64,000 nucleotides of DNA, taken from Aliihoeflea sp. 40Bstr573. GTDB lineage: Bacteria; Pseudomonadota; Alphaproteobacteria; Rhizobiales; Rhizobiaceae. Below, piece by piece: positions 8,618 through 21,144 of the stretch. The stretch lies in assembly GCF_024105655.1 (NCBI RefSeq), contig NZ_JAAAMH010000002.1, positions 62,001 to 126,000 on the forward strand, read 5' to 3'. Each line of letters opens with the position of its first letter. Position 1 is the stretch's first letter. Under the pieces are notes generated by a model. That model searched no databases. It saw only the letters and a list, made by a program, of their open reading frames with translations, and was not told the DNA's origin. A program made the position numbers and the translations under genes.

Positions 8618-8992
8618 ATGTCCAATCCATCACCCGGCCTGAAACGCGATCCCGACCACACCATCACCATCGCGCCGCATCCCGGCTCTGTGACCGTCAA
8701 GTTCGGCGAAGTCGTCATCGCCTCCACGCGAAACGCGCTGGAGCTTCGCGAAGCGACCTATCCGCCGGTCCTCTACATCCCCTTCGCCGACATTTACTTC
8801 GAGCATCTCATCGCGTCGGACACGAAAACCCGCTGCCCGTTCAAGGGCGACGCCGCTTACTGGAGCGTCTCCGGACAGGGCGAAGGCGAGCCCGACGTCA
8901 TGTGGACCTATGCGCATCCCTATGACGAAGTCGCCGCGATCAAGGACCACGCCGCGTTCTATCCGAACAAGGTCTCGATCGACGCGGATTGA
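8618..8992 (+). CDS. DUF427 domain protein
   Basis: Soluble protein of 124 residues with the DUF427 fold pattern: VKFGEVVIASTRNALELRE, the YPPVLYIPFADI core and KGDAAYWSVSG. The family has no firm biochemical role. The ATG at 8618 is preceded by CAGGAGG at ideal spacing. It lies 93 bases after the cation-efflux gene behind a hairpin and probably has its own promoter. The 215 bases that follow (8993-9207) carry no conventional gene, only two very short open frames with one strong ribosome site. Confidence 0.82.
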   Translation: MSNPSPGLKRDPDHTITIAPHPGSVTVKFGEVVIASTRNALELREATYPPVLYIPFADIYFEHLIASDTKTRCPFKGDAAYWSVSGQGEGEPDVMWTYAHPYDEVAAIKDHAAFYPNKVSIDAD

Positions 8993-9094
8993 TCGACGGG
9001 CCAAGGCGTCGAGCATCGACCCGAGCGCCGGCCGGTATGTCCGGCGAGCGATGCGCCGCGCGCCTGCGACATCTATCTCATTGAAAACAATGAC

Positions 9095-9131
9095 AGGAGG
9101 GAGGATAATGCCATCTGTGCGTGCGAACTGA
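9095..9131 (+). other. Seven-codon open frame with strong ribosome site (possible leader peptide)
   Basis: AGGAGG at 9095-9100 is followed seven bases later by ATG (9108) and an open frame of only seven codons, MPSVRAN, ending at 9131. A second frame (9135-9194, 19 codons, no ribosome site) ends exactly where the ribosome site of the SPW gene begins. This could be a translated leader, or decayed sequence; nothing in the peptide suggests amino-acid attenuation. Confidence 0.3.
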
Positions 9132-9207
9132 CCGATGAGGAGTTTCGTATCGCCATTTCCTCCGGCAGTCCGGCTGCGCACGAACGTAGCCTGAAGGAGG
9201 ATTTGTC

Positions 9208-9576
9208 ATGGCAACGCTCAACAGAATGGAACCTCTCGGGCTCTCCGAGCACCGGAGCTGGGAGGACTTCGCGGCCATCGCGCTCGGCGCGCTGATCGTG
9301 GTGTCGCCCTTCATCGCCGGCTTCGAAGGCATGACGGTCATGCTCGTGACGACGCTCGTCGCGGGCGCGCTCGTCATGGCCGTCGGCCTGATGGAACTTG
9401 CAGCTCACCGGATTTCGGAAGAGGCGGTGGCACTGATCTGCGGTCTTTGGATGATCGCATCGCCCTATGTGCTCGGCTATTCGGGCGACCTTCGCGCCTG
9501 GCACATGGGTCTTGGCGTACTCGTCGCGCTGCTGGCGCTTCTCGAGCTCTGGCAGCCGCACGCAAGAAAGGCGTGA
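9208..9576 (+). CDS. SPW-repeat membrane protein
   Basis: Inner-membrane protein of 122 residues with four hydrophobic helices arranged as two SPW repeats. The repeat cores are RSWEDFAAIALGALIVVSPF near residue 16 and ICGLWMIASPYVLGY near residue 77; the usual SPW triplet appears as SPF and SPY. The function is unknown; such proteins are often found with stress-response genes. AAGGAGG precedes the ATG at 9208. A strong hairpin with a short T-run follows the stop codon, so it is the last gene of its transcript. Confidence 0.85.
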   Translation: MATLNRMEPLGLSEHRSWEDFAAIALGALIVVSPFIAGFEGMTVMLVTTLVAGALVMAVGLMELAAHRISEEAVALICGLWMIASPYVLGYSGDLRAWHMGLGVLVALLALLELWQPHARKA

Positions 9577-9591
9577 GGAAACACGCAACAG

Positions 9592-9621
9592 GCGCGCCGG
9601 GCGCAAACCCCGGCGCGCTTT
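9592..9621. terminator. Bidirectional terminator between SPW gene and ppdK
   Basis: A 10-bp perfect GC-rich stem (9592-9601 with 9609-9618) with a 7-nt loop is followed by TTT on the plus strand. It sits in the 49-base gap between two convergent genes, so it can serve both. Confidence 0.72.
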
Positions 9622-9625
9622 GGCT

Positions 9626-12289
<2,664 letters not shown>

Positions 12290-12369
12290 GCCGTCCTCCA
12301 TGCTCGCGGGTTTCGAGCGATAGAGTGCAGCGCAGCAAAAGGCAAGGCGTCCCACGGCTGCGCCCCGAC

Positions 12370-12383
12370 CTCAATCGATTGAG
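12370..12383. promoter_or_regulatory. Perfect 14-bp palindrome CTCAATCGATTGAG (LacI-like operator)
   Basis: The palindrome has an even, CG-centred symmetry like LacI-family operators. It lies between ppdK (start 12289, minus) and the VOC gene (start 12473, plus), about 80-95 bases from either start, so it could regulate one or both. No LacI-type regulator is encoded in the window. Confidence 0.45.
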
Positions 12384-12472
12384 TATCGGATGCGCTCCCT
12401 TTCCAGCGCTTTTCCTTGCCACTTCGCTTCGAAGTCATTAGAACATAACATGAACACATAGGGAGATGCAGT

Positions 12473-12814
12473 ATGCGCGCGGATGGAAAACTCGACTACC
12501 TCGAAATGCAGGCCGCCGGCAGTGCAATCGACGGCGTCAAAGCGTTCTACAGCGCTGCCTTCGGCTGGACCTTCACCGATTACGGCCCACGCTATTCCGC
12601 CTTCTCGGAAGGCCTCGATGGCGGCTTCGACGGCTCGGCCGCTGCGGAGGCAAAGCCGCTGCCGGTGCTGTTTTCGGCCGATCTGGAAAGGACGCTTCGG
12701 CTCGTCGAAGATGCCGGTGCGAAAATCACCCGGCCGATCTTCGACTTTCCCGGCGGCCGGCGCTTCCATTTCGCCGATCCGGCCGGCAACGAGCTCGCGG
12801 TCTGGGCCGAATAG
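12473..12814 (+). CDS. VOC-superfamily (glyoxalase/bleomycin-resistance-like) protein
   Basis: Soluble protein of 113 residues with one vicinal oxygen chelate fold. The opening DYLEMQAAGSAIDGVKAFYS and the block FGWTFTDYGPRYSAF are typical of the branch related to YdeM/PhnB-like proteins; the end, GGRRFHFADPAGNELAVW, carries the conserved Glu metal ligand. Substrate is unknown. GGGAGA lies upstream of the ATG. It stops one base before the stop codon of the convergent gene at 12815-13201. Confidence 0.82.
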   Translation: MRADGKLDYLEMQAAGSAIDGVKAFYSAAFGWTFTDYGPRYSAFSEGLDGGFDGSAAAEAKPLPVLFSADLERTLRLVEDAGAKITRPIFDFPGGRRFHFADPAGNELAVWAE

Positions 12815-13201
12815 CTACTTCAGACGGACCAGCACCGCGCGCAGTTTGCCCGTGGCGATCGCGACGTCCGGGGCATTTTGCACGGCCATCAGATGGCGCA
12901 ATCGAAACTGCGCATCATGGTCCGCGCCCTCGCCGATCAGGCGCCCGGCGCTCCGTGTCGCGTCGGCCAGAATTTCGTCCGTGAAGGCCTCCTTGTCGGC
13001 GCGCGCCTCGTCCAGCACCACGATAAGCTGCGACAGGCTTTCGAGCCAGGCAAAGCGCGGGTTGCCGATCACGTCGAAGAGAAGCGTATAGGGGTTCGCA
13101 TAGGCCGGATCGTCGCCGGCCTCGGCATGGATGAGCGCCTTGTGCAGGTCGCGCAGCGCGGTCGACAGCGCCGCCGCCTTCGTTGCCAGGTCCTCGCTCA
13201 T
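12815..13201 (-). CDS. Unknown helical protein translationally coupled to smc
   Basis: Protein of 128 residues, predicted all-helical and soluble. Recognisable blocks are LRDLHKALIHAE near residue 16 and NPRFAWLESLSQLIVVLDEA near residue 47; small proteins with an FAWL...LS...D pattern occur in many proteobacteria but I know of no assigned function. Its ATG overlaps the smc stop codon (ATGA), which implies translational coupling and co-regulation with smc. It does not resemble ScpA or ScpB, the usual SMC partners. Confidence 0.7.
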   Translation of the reverse strand: MSEDLATKAAALSTALRDLHKALIHAEAGDDPAYANPYTLLFDVIGNPRFAWLESLSQLIVVLDEARADKEAFTDEILADATRSAGRLIGEGADHDAQFRLRHLMAVQNAPDVAIATGKLRAVLVRLK

Positions 13202-16200
13202 ACCGCCTCGCGCAATTGTTCCGCCGTCTGAAGATCGACCGAGACGAGCTGGCTCACGCCCTGCTCGGCCATGGTCACGCCGAACAACCGGTTCATGCGC
13301 GCCATTGTGATCGGATTGTGGGTGATGATGACGAAGCGCGTCTGCGTCGTCGCGGCCATCTCGTCCATCAGATTGCAGAAGCGCTCGACATTGTGGTCGT
13401 CGAGCGGTGCGTCCACCTCGTCGAGCACGCAGATCGGCGCGGGATTGGTCAGGAACACGGCAAAGATCAGCGCCATCGCCGTAAGCGCCTGCTCGCCGCC
13501 CGAAAGCAGCGTCATCGTCTGCGGCCGCTTGCCCGGCGGGCGGGCGAGAATTTCGAGCCCCGCCTCCAGCGGGTCGTCGGATTCGATCAGTTGCAGCTGC
13601 GCCGTGCCGCCGCCGAAAAGATGGGTGAACAACCGCCTGAATTCGGTGTCGACGCGGGTGAACGCCGCCAGAAGCCGCTCGCGGCCCTCGCGGTTGAGGC
13701 TCTGGATAGCCTCGCGCAGCCGCGCGATCGCGTCCACCACGTCGACGCGCTCCTTGGTGATAAGGTCATAGCGATCCGACAGTTCCCGCGCTTCCTCCTC
13801 GGCGCGCAGATTGACCGCGCCCAGCCGCTCGCGCTCGCTCTTCAGCCGGTCGAGCCGGCGTTCCACGTCCGCGATTTCCGGCTCGGCCTGGTCGGCCAGA
13901 AGTTCGGCCTGCCGCGCCACCAAATGCGGTTCGACGCCGACCACCTCGCGCATGCGCGCTTCCACCTCCTTGCGCCGCTCTTCGGCGGCTGAAAGCCGTT
14001 CCTCGGCGCGGCCGCGCTCCTCGCGTGCGCGGCTCAGGCCCTCGATCGCGTCGGTCGCGGCGCGGTCGAGAACCACCTGTCCCGTCTCGGCACTCGCCAG
14101 CGCGTCGGCGGCCAGCTTGCGGGCAGACTCCGCCTTGTCGATCTCACCGGCGAGCGCGCGGCGCTTCAGTTCCAGTTCGTCGGGCGCGTCGGCAAGCTGC
14201 GCGGCTTCCGCCGCCGCCTCGTCGCGGCGTGCCGCGAGCGCTTCGACCTGCGCGCCGGCATTTTGCGCCCGCGCCATCCAGCTCAACCGTTCGGTCCCGA
14301 TTGCTGCAAGCCGCCGCGACCGCTGCTCGGCCTCTCGCGCGAGCCCGTCTCGTGCGCCCCGCGCCTCGGCCTCGGTCTGTCGCTCGCTCGAAACCCTGGC
14401 CGTGAATTTGGAAAACTCGGCTTCGAGCGCGGTCAGATCCGGCGCGTCAGTCAGCGCCGCCTCGGCCTCGGCGCGCACGCGCGCAATTTCCGCCTGCGTC
14501 TCGACAAATCGCTTGGCCGCTTCTTCCAGCCCGACCCGCCGATTGTCGATGTCGCCGCGCACGCGCTCGGCCTGCGCCAGCGCCTCGCGCCTTTCACCGA
14601 CTGTCTTTTGAGCCACGCGCAGCCGTTCGCGCGCGATGCGCTCGGCGTCAGCCGCATTGCGTGCGGCGTCTTCCGCGCGCTTCAGCGCGGTTTCGGAAGT
14701 CACGACAGCCTCCCGCGCCGTCTCCTGTTCGCGTTCGAGTTCCGCCAGGCGATTGCGTTGCGCCAGTCTTTGCGCGGCGGCGGTCGGCGCATCGGCACCA
14801 GCAACGACCCCGTCCCAGCGCCAGACGTCGCCTTCGCGCGAGACCAGCATCTGGCCTGCCGCGAGCGTGCCCTGCAGCCGCGCGCCGTCTTGCCTTGCCA
14901 CCACACCGATCTGCCGCAGCCGGCGGCCAAGTTCCGCGGGCGCGGTCACATGCGCCGCCAGCGCCTCGACCTCTGCCGGCAAATCGGCATCGCCAGTCCC
15001 CTCGACCGCCGCCCAGCGCGCCGGCGCGCCTGCATCAAGTGGCAGATCGAGATCGTCGCCGAGCGCGGCACCCAGCGCCGTCTCGTAGCCGCGCGAAACC
15101 GCAATCCGGTCGAGAACCGGCGGATATTTCATGCTGCCGCCGGCCGACAGGATCTTCGCCAGCGTCCGCGCTTCCGTTTCCACCCGCGCCAGCGCGTTCT
15201 TCGCTTCCTGAACCGGCGCCCGCGCAGCAGCCTCCGTCGCCCGCGCCGGGGCCACCGCCGCCTCTGCCGCCGTCGCCGCGTCTTCCGCCTCGACGCGCTC
15301 GGCTTCCGCGCGCTCGAAATCGGCGCGTTTTTCGAGCGGGTCCGCCAGGTTCGCGGCCTTGGCGTCGAGCGCGGCCAGCTCCGCCGCGTTCGCCTGGCTC
15401 TGGCGCTCGGTCCGCTCCTGCCGCTCGTCGAGGTCGCGCAGCGTCTTTTGCATCTGCGCGCGGATCGCCGCGCTCTCCGCCCGCTTCGCCGTCACCGAGG
15501 ACAATTCGCGTTCGAGACCCGCCAGCCGGTCGGAGATTTCTCCGAGCCGCATTGCCGCAAATGCCTCGCGCTCAGCCTGCCCCTCGCCAGCCGCTGTCAG
15601 TTCGGCTTCTTCGGCCGCCAACCGTTCGAGAATCCCGGCATTCTCGCTCATCAACTGTCGTTCGCGCGCAATGTCGGCATCGGCCTGCGTCAGGCGCTTG
15701 GCGAGTTCATCGCGCCGCGCGGCGATGCGTTTCGTCTCCTCCTCGAGCTGCGTGCGCGCAATCGTCAGGCGTTGCAGCACGGCGGCGGCTGCCGCTTCCG
15801 CATCGCGCAGGCCCGGCAGCTTGTGCGCGCCGACGGCCTGTCCCTTCGCCGCCTCGATCTGCGCCTGCGCGCGCTCCGCCACCAGAGACGTCGCGCGCGC
15901 AAGTGCCGATTTCGCCTCGCCTTCCTGGGCCTTGGCGTGGGTCCAGCGCAAATGAAGAAGCGTCGCCTCCGCCTTGCGGATGTCGGCCGAAAGCGTCTTG
16001 AAGCGCTGGGCCTGCCGCGCCTGCCGCTTCAGGCTTTCGATCTGCGTCGTCAGTTCGCCGGTCACGTCGTCGAGCCGTTCGAGGTTCTGCTCGGCCGCGC
16101 GCAGGCGAAGTTCCGCCTCGTGGCGGCGCGAATGAAGGCCGGAAATGCCCGCCGCCTCTTCCAGAAGCGCGCGGCGCGCCTGGGGCTTGGCCTGGATCAG

Positions 16201-16653
16201 TTCGCCGATCCGGCCCTGCCCCACCATCGAGGGCGAGCGCGCGCCGGTCGACTGGTCGGCAAAAAGAAGCTGCACATCCTTGGCGCGCGCCTCCTTGCCG
16301 TTGATCCGGTAGACCGAGCCCGAGGCCCGCTCGATCCGGCGCGAGACCTGCAACTCGTCGGCATTGTTGAAGGCGGCGGGTGCCGTGCGGTCCGAATTGT
16401 CGAGAAAAAGCGTGACTTCGGCGGTGTTGCGCGCCGGCCGCGTGCCCGAGCCGGAGAAGATCACGTCGTCCATGCCGGACGCGCGCATGTTCTTGTATGA
16501 GCTTTCGCCCATCACCCAGCGCAGCGCCTCGACGAGGTTCGACTTGCCGCAGCCATTCGGCCCGACCACGCCCGTCAGGCCGCGTTCGATGACGAATTCA
16601 CCGGGATCGACGAAGGATTTGAAGCCGAGGAGGCGGAGCCGGTTGAAGCGCAT
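13198..16653 (-). CDS. smc: Chromosome segregation protein SMC
   Basis: Large ATPase of 1151 residues that forms the core of the bacterial condensin and extrudes chromosomal loops. The N-terminal head has Walker A at residues 31-39 (GPNGCGKSN), long coiled-coil arms rich in Ala/Glu/Arg flank a central hinge around residues 500-640, and the C-terminal head carries the signature LLSGGEQALTAMAL and Walker B VLDEVDAPLDDHN. Length is normal for the family. The gene lies downstream of a DsbA-like gene on the same strand and overlaps the next small gene by four bases. ScpA/ScpB partners are not in the window. Confidence 0.97.
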   Translation of the reverse strand: MRFNRLRLLGFKSFVDPGEFVIERGLTGVVGPNGCGKSNLVEALRWVMGESSYKNMRASGMDDVIFSGSGTRPARNTAEVTLFLDNSDRTAPAAFNNADELQVSRRIERASGSVYRINGKEARAKDVQLLFADQSTGARSPSMVGQGRIGELIQAKPQARRALLEEAAGISGLHSRRHEAELRLRAAEQNLERLDDVTGELTTQIESLKRQARQAQRFKTLSADIRKAEATLLHLRWTHAKAQEGEAKSALARATSLVAERAQAQIEAAKGQAVGAHKLPGLRDAEAAAAAVLQRLTIARTQLEEETKRIAARRDELAKRLTQADADIARERQLMSENAGILERLAAEEAELTAAGEGQAEREAFAAMRLGEISDRLAGLERELSSVTAKRAESAAIRAQMQKTLRDLDERQERTERQSQANAAELAALDAKAANLADPLEKRADFERAEAERVEAEDAATAAEAAVAPARATEAAARAPVQEAKNALARVETEARTLAKILSAGGSMKYPPVLDRIAVSRGYETALGAALGDDLDLPLDAGAPARWAAVEGTGDADLPAEVEALAAHVTAPAELGRRLRQIGVVARQDGARLQGTLAAGQMLVSREGDVWRWDGVVAGADAPTAAAQRLAQRNRLAELEREQETAREAVVTSETALKRAEDAARNAADAERIARERLRVAQKTVGERREALAQAERVRGDIDNRRVGLEEAAKRFVETQAEIARVRAEAEAALTDAPDLTALEAEFSKFTARVSSERQTEAEARGARDGLAREAEQRSRRLAAIGTERLSWMARAQNAGAQVEALAARRDEAAAEAAQLADAPDELELKRRALAGEIDKAESARKLAADALASAETGQVVLDRAATDAIEGLSRAREERGRAEERLSAAEERRKEVEARMREVVGVEPHLVARQAELLADQAEPEIADVERRLDRLKSERERLGAVNLRAEEEARELSDRYDLITKERVDVVDAIARLREAIQSLNREGRERLLAAFTRVDTEFRRLFTHLFGGGTAQLQLIESDDPLEAGLEILARPPGKRPQTMTLLSGGEQALTAMALIFAVFLTNPAPICVLDEVDAPLDDHNVERFCNLMDEMAATTQTRFVIITHNPITMARMNRLFGVTMAEQGVSQLVSVDLQTAEQLREAV

Positions 16654-16713
16654 CAGTGCCCAACCGGAGATCCGGGCGCAGCTTTGCCACGCCCGGCATT
16701 CACGATGGGGACG

Positions 16714-17430
16714 TCAGAGCATCGAGTCGATGATGGCCGACATCTCGTCAACCGACAGTGCTCCCGAATACTTGTTGCCATTGATGAAGAAAGTCGGCGT
16801 CGCCTCGACACCGAAATCGTTCTGGCCACGAGCTCTTACGGCACGGACTTCATCGAGAAGCGCCTGATCCGTCAAGCAAGCCTCGAAGGATTCCTGTGTA
16901 AAGCCGCCCAGACGCGCGATCCTGAGCAAGGCTTCGCGCGCATTGTCGACCGGAACCCAGCTATTTTGCTGCTTGAACAGCACGTCCGCCATCGCGAAAT
17001 AGTTGTCGTCCGCGCAGCGCGCCAGCATCGCGCCGGCCTCGGCGCGCGGGTCGAACGGGAATTCGCGCATGATGAGCCGCGCCTTGCCCGTGTCGATGTA
17101 GTTTTCCTTGATCGCCGGCAGCGTGTTGTTGTGGAAATTTCCGCAATGGCCGCAGGTCATCGACGCGTATTCGACGATCGTCACCGGCGCGTCGGCCTCG
17201 CCGAGCACCTTGTCCTCAAGCGTGCCCGGTTCGAGCAGCGCTTCCATGTCGACGGTGCCCTGCGGGTTCGGCGCGGTCGCGCCCGTCGTCACCGGATCGG
17301 TCGTCGTCGCTGCAGCCGAATTGGTATTGGTGGCGTTGCCGCTGTCGCTGCATGCCGAAAGCGCAAGACCGGCCACGGGCAAGGCCACGAGCGAGGTCAG
17401 GATATGTCTGCGCGACAAGTAAGAGGCCAT
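16714..17430 (-). CDS. DsbA-family thiol-disulfide oxidoreductase, lipoprotein with twin-Arg signal
   Basis: Envelope protein of 238 residues. The N-terminus (YLSRRHILTSLVALPVAGL) has a twin-arginine motif and ends in a lipobox LSAC (Cys27), so it is probably exported by Tat and lipid-anchored. After a Thr/Asn-rich linker to about residue 55 comes a DsbA-like thioredoxin domain with the active site CGHC near residue 95 and the cis-Pro loop VEATPTFFING. It likely oxidises or isomerises periplasmic proteins. ATG 17430 is chosen over GTG 17439 because AAGGTG is six bases upstream. Similar genes commonly precede smc in Rhizobiales. Confidence 0.88.
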   Translation of the reverse strand: MASYLSRRHILTSLVALPVAGLALSACSDSGNATNTNSAAATTTDPVTTGATAPNPQGTVDMEALLEPGTLEDKVLGEADAPVTIVEYASMTCGHCGNFHNNTLPAIKENYIDTGKARLIMREFPFDPRAEAGAMLARCADDNYFAMADVLFKQQNSWVPVDNAREALLRIARLGGFTQESFEACLTDQALLDEVRAVRARGQNDFGVEATPTFFINGNKYSGALSVDEMSAIIDSML

Positions 17431-17566
17431 TCGAATCACCTTGCGTCCAGTTGTAGTGTTGCCTGTATTCCATCCCTCTAATGAGCGAATACGGCAAGGA
17501 TTGTCCCTTTCCTACCGCCAAAGCGCGACACTATGTTCACAAAGGTGCGATTTCGGCGGCACGCAT

Positions 17567-18076
17567 TCAAGCGCTGCGACGTTTCGCGCCGATCACCTCG
17601 GCGCCGAGGCGTTCCAGCGAGGCGCGCAGGCCGTCATCCTCGATCTTTGCCGTCACGCTCTTCAAATGGGCTTCCTGGCGCCCGTCGAGCTTTGCCGGAC
17701 CGCGCGGGCGGCGCGGCAATTCCCTGGCGACCGGCTTTTGCACAATCCGGATTCGTCCGACCGCGGAAAAGCCGAGGAAGCCGTTGACCCGCGCGATCAC
17801 CTCGCCCGTCTCGTGCTGCAGCGCCAGCGCCGCCATGCCTTCGCAGGCCACAATCAGCGTCGCCGGCTCGAACGGGTCGTCCTCGCTCATCCGGCGCGGC
17901 CAGACGATCTTTTCCGGCCGGGAGGCACTTGCGATGCGCTCACCGACGATCTCGTCCCAGGACTGGATCAGCGCGACCGAGATGCCGGCGCGCTTTTTCA
18001 GCACCGGATCCAGAATACGTGTCGCCAGGTCGGCAACCGGCTGGGCGCCCCATGGCCCTTTTGGTTTGCCTGCCAT
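17567..18076 (-). CDS. DUF721 / DciA-like protein
   Basis: Protein of 169 residues with the DUF721 N-terminal domain (LDPVLKKRAGISVALIQSWDEIVGERIA near residue 23, split here by helices). DciA proteins of this family help load the replicative helicase in bacteria that lack DnaC. The middle IVACEGMAALALQHE block and FLGFSAVGRIRIVQ match the family core; the C-terminal tail is basic. Divergent from mutY with a 54-base gap, and upstream of the DsbA-like gene on the same strand (136-base gap). Confidence 0.8.
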   Translation of the reverse strand: MAGKPKGPWGAQPVADLATRILDPVLKKRAGISVALIQSWDEIVGERIASASRPEKIVWPRRMSEDDPFEPATLIVACEGMAALALQHETGEVIARVNGFLGFSAVGRIRIVQKPVARELPRRPRGPAKLDGRQEAHLKSVTAKIEDDGLRASLERLGAEVIGAKRRSA

Positions 18077-18130
18077 CGGATAAATCCTCTATTCGCTTGA
18101 AGTTCAGGCAGTCTTATCAGGAATGGAAGA

Positions 18131-19255
18131 ATGGCGCCATCGGGCGACGAGACATGGTTCGACGACGCTCGCGGCAAGCGTGTCGCTGCGGCGCTCATCG
18201 CCTGGTACGACCGCCACCATCGCGAGCTGCCCTGGCGCATCCCGCCCCGGGATCTGGCCGCCGGACTGCGGGCCGATCCCTACCGCGTCTGGCTGTCGGA
18301 AATCATGCTGCAGCAGACGACGGTCGAGGCGGTGAAGCCGTATTTTCTCAAGTTCGTCGAGCGCTGGCCGACCGTCTCCGATCTCGCCCATGCCGACAGC
18401 GACGACATCATGAAGGCGTGGGCCGGGCTCGGCTATTATTCGCGTGCGCGCAATCTCAAAGCCTGCGCGGAAGTCATTGAAACGACTTGCGGAGGCGGAT
18501 TTCCAGACACGGAAGCGGGCCTCCTCTCGCTGCCCGGCATCGGCCCCTACACGGCTGCTGCCATCGCCGCCATCGCCTTCGACCGGCCGGCCGCCGTGGT
18601 CGACGGCAATGTCGAGCGCGTCTTTACGCGCCTTGCGGCGATCGCCACGCCGCTGACGAAAGCCAAGAGCGCAATCAAGGACTTGGTTGCGCTTTCCGTT
18701 CCAACAGATCGGCCCGGCGACTTCGCGCAGGCGACGATGGATCTGGGCGCAACAATCTGCACCCCGCGCCGCCCCAAATGCCTGATGTGCCCGGTCAATG
18801 ACGAGTGCCTCGCCCTGCGTCAGGGTGACCCCGAACACTACCCCGTCAAGGCCGCGAAGGCGGAAAAGCCGCTGCGGCGAGGCGCGGCGTTCGTTGCGAT
18901 CCATGACGGGGCGATCTTCCTTCGGAAGCGCGAGGCCAAGGGTCTGCTCGGCGGCATGGCGGAAGTGCCATCGACCGGCTGGAATTCGCGTACCGATGGC
19001 GAACTTGTCCCCACGGCCGCGCCTTTCGCGGCGAACTGGGAAAATTCGGGTTCGATCAGCCATGTCTTCACCCATTTCGCGCTCGAACTGACGGTCTTTC
19101 GCGCTGAAATCGCCGAAATGCCGGCCGAAAATGGTGGCTGGTGGGCGCGGCTGGAAGATATCCACACGGAGGCGCTTCCCACTGTCATGAAGAAGGCAAT
19201 CGAGGCTGCCATACCCGGATCGACGAAAGCCAGAAGACAAGGAAAATCGCGTTGA
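18131..19255 (+). CDS. mutY: Adenine DNA glycosylase MutY
   Basis: DNA repair enzyme of 374 residues that removes adenine mispaired with 8-oxoguanine. Present are the catalytic Glu in LSEIMLQQTTV, the helix-hairpin-helix LPGIGPYTAAAI near residue 136, the catalytic Asp in AVVDGNVERV, the 4Fe-4S cluster cysteines Cys210, Cys217, Cys220 and Cys226, and a C-terminal NUDIX-like domain (residues 250-360) that reads 8-oxoG. The next gene starts inside its stop codon, so the two are translated from one message. Confidence 0.96.
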   Translation: MAPSGDETWFDDARGKRVAAALIAWYDRHHRELPWRIPPRDLAAGLRADPYRVWLSEIMLQQTTVEAVKPYFLKFVERWPTVSDLAHADSDDIMKAWAGLGYYSRARNLKACAEVIETTCGGGFPDTEAGLLSLPGIGPYTAAAIAAIAFDRPAAVVDGNVERVFTRLAAIATPLTKAKSAIKDLVALSVPTDRPGDFAQATMDLGATICTPRRPKCLMCPVNDECLALRQGDPEHYPVKAAKAEKPLRRGAAFVAIHDGAIFLRKREAKGLLGGMAEVPSTGWNSRTDGELVPTAAPFAANWENSGSISHVFTHFALELTVFRAEIAEMPAENGGWWARLEDIHTEALPTVMKKAIEAAIPGSTKARRQGKSR

Positions 19256-19863
19256 GAGAAATCCGCCACATCGTCTTCGACATCGGCAGGGTGCTGATCC
19301 ACTACGATCCCGACCTGGCCTATCGCGACCTCATTCCCGATGCCGAGCATCGCCGGTGGTTTCTCGAGACGGTGACGACCGGCGACTGGAACCTGGAGCA
19401 GGATCGCGGGCGACGGTGGGACGAGGCCGAGGCGCTGCTTGTCGCCGATTTTCCCGATCACGAGACAAACATCCGCGCCTTCCGGCAGAACTGGCACAAG
19501 ATGGTGCCGCACGCCTATGACGACAGCGTCGCGGTCCTCGAAGCGCTGATCGAGGACGGGCACGACGTCACCATGCTGACCAATTTCGCGACCGACACCT
19601 TTGCGGAGGCGAAGGAGCGGTTTGCGTTCCTGAAGATGCCGCGCGGCGTCACGGTTTCAGGCGATCACAAGCTGATCAAGCCGGACTTCGCGATCTACGA
19701 CCTTCACGCGCGGACGTTCGGGCTGAACCCGAAACACACTCTCTTCATCGACGACAGCGCGAAGAATGTGGAGGGCGCGAAATTGGCGGGCTGGCAGGCT
19801 GTGCAGTTTACGGATGTCGCCACGCTGAAGCGGCATCTGGAAGATTACGGCATCGCGATCTGA
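19252..19863 (+). CDS. HAD-superfamily hydrolase (YihX-like)
   Basis: Predicted phosphatase of 203 residues in HAD subfamily IA. Motif I is VFDIGRVL (Asp10), motif II MLTNFAT, motif III the Lys in DHKLIKPDF and motif IV FIDDSAKNVEGA. The residue two after the nucleophile is Gly, not Asp, as in YihX and related sugar-phosphate phosphatases. Translation probably begins at TTG 19252, which overlaps the mutY stop (TTGA) and follows AAGGAA; no ATG lies close to the conserved start. Confidence 0.82.
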   Translation: MREIRHIVFDIGRVLIHYDPDLAYRDLIPDAEHRRWFLETVTTGDWNLEQDRGRRWDEAEALLVADFPDHETNIRAFRQNWHKMVPHAYDDSVAVLEALIEDGHDVTMLTNFATDTFAEAKERFAFLKMPRGVTVSGDHKLIKPDFAIYDLHARTFGLNPKHTLFIDDSAKNVEGAKLAGWQAVQFTDVATLKRHLEDYGIAI

Positions 19864-19868
19864 GGGCT

Positions 19869-21041
<1,173 letters not shown>

Positions 21042-21144
21042 TTATGGTTACCGATCACCGTTAACATCGTGTGAAGGCTGAGGAATTGCCCCCTTGCCCA
21101 CCGTCGTGTAGGAGGCGGGCACTCCCAACCTGAGTGGATTTGCC

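Noticed and set aside
14263-16500. Long plus-strand frame antisense to smc
   Set aside because: Composition is Arg/Leu/Phe-rich without motifs and it mirrors the coiled-coil codons of smc.
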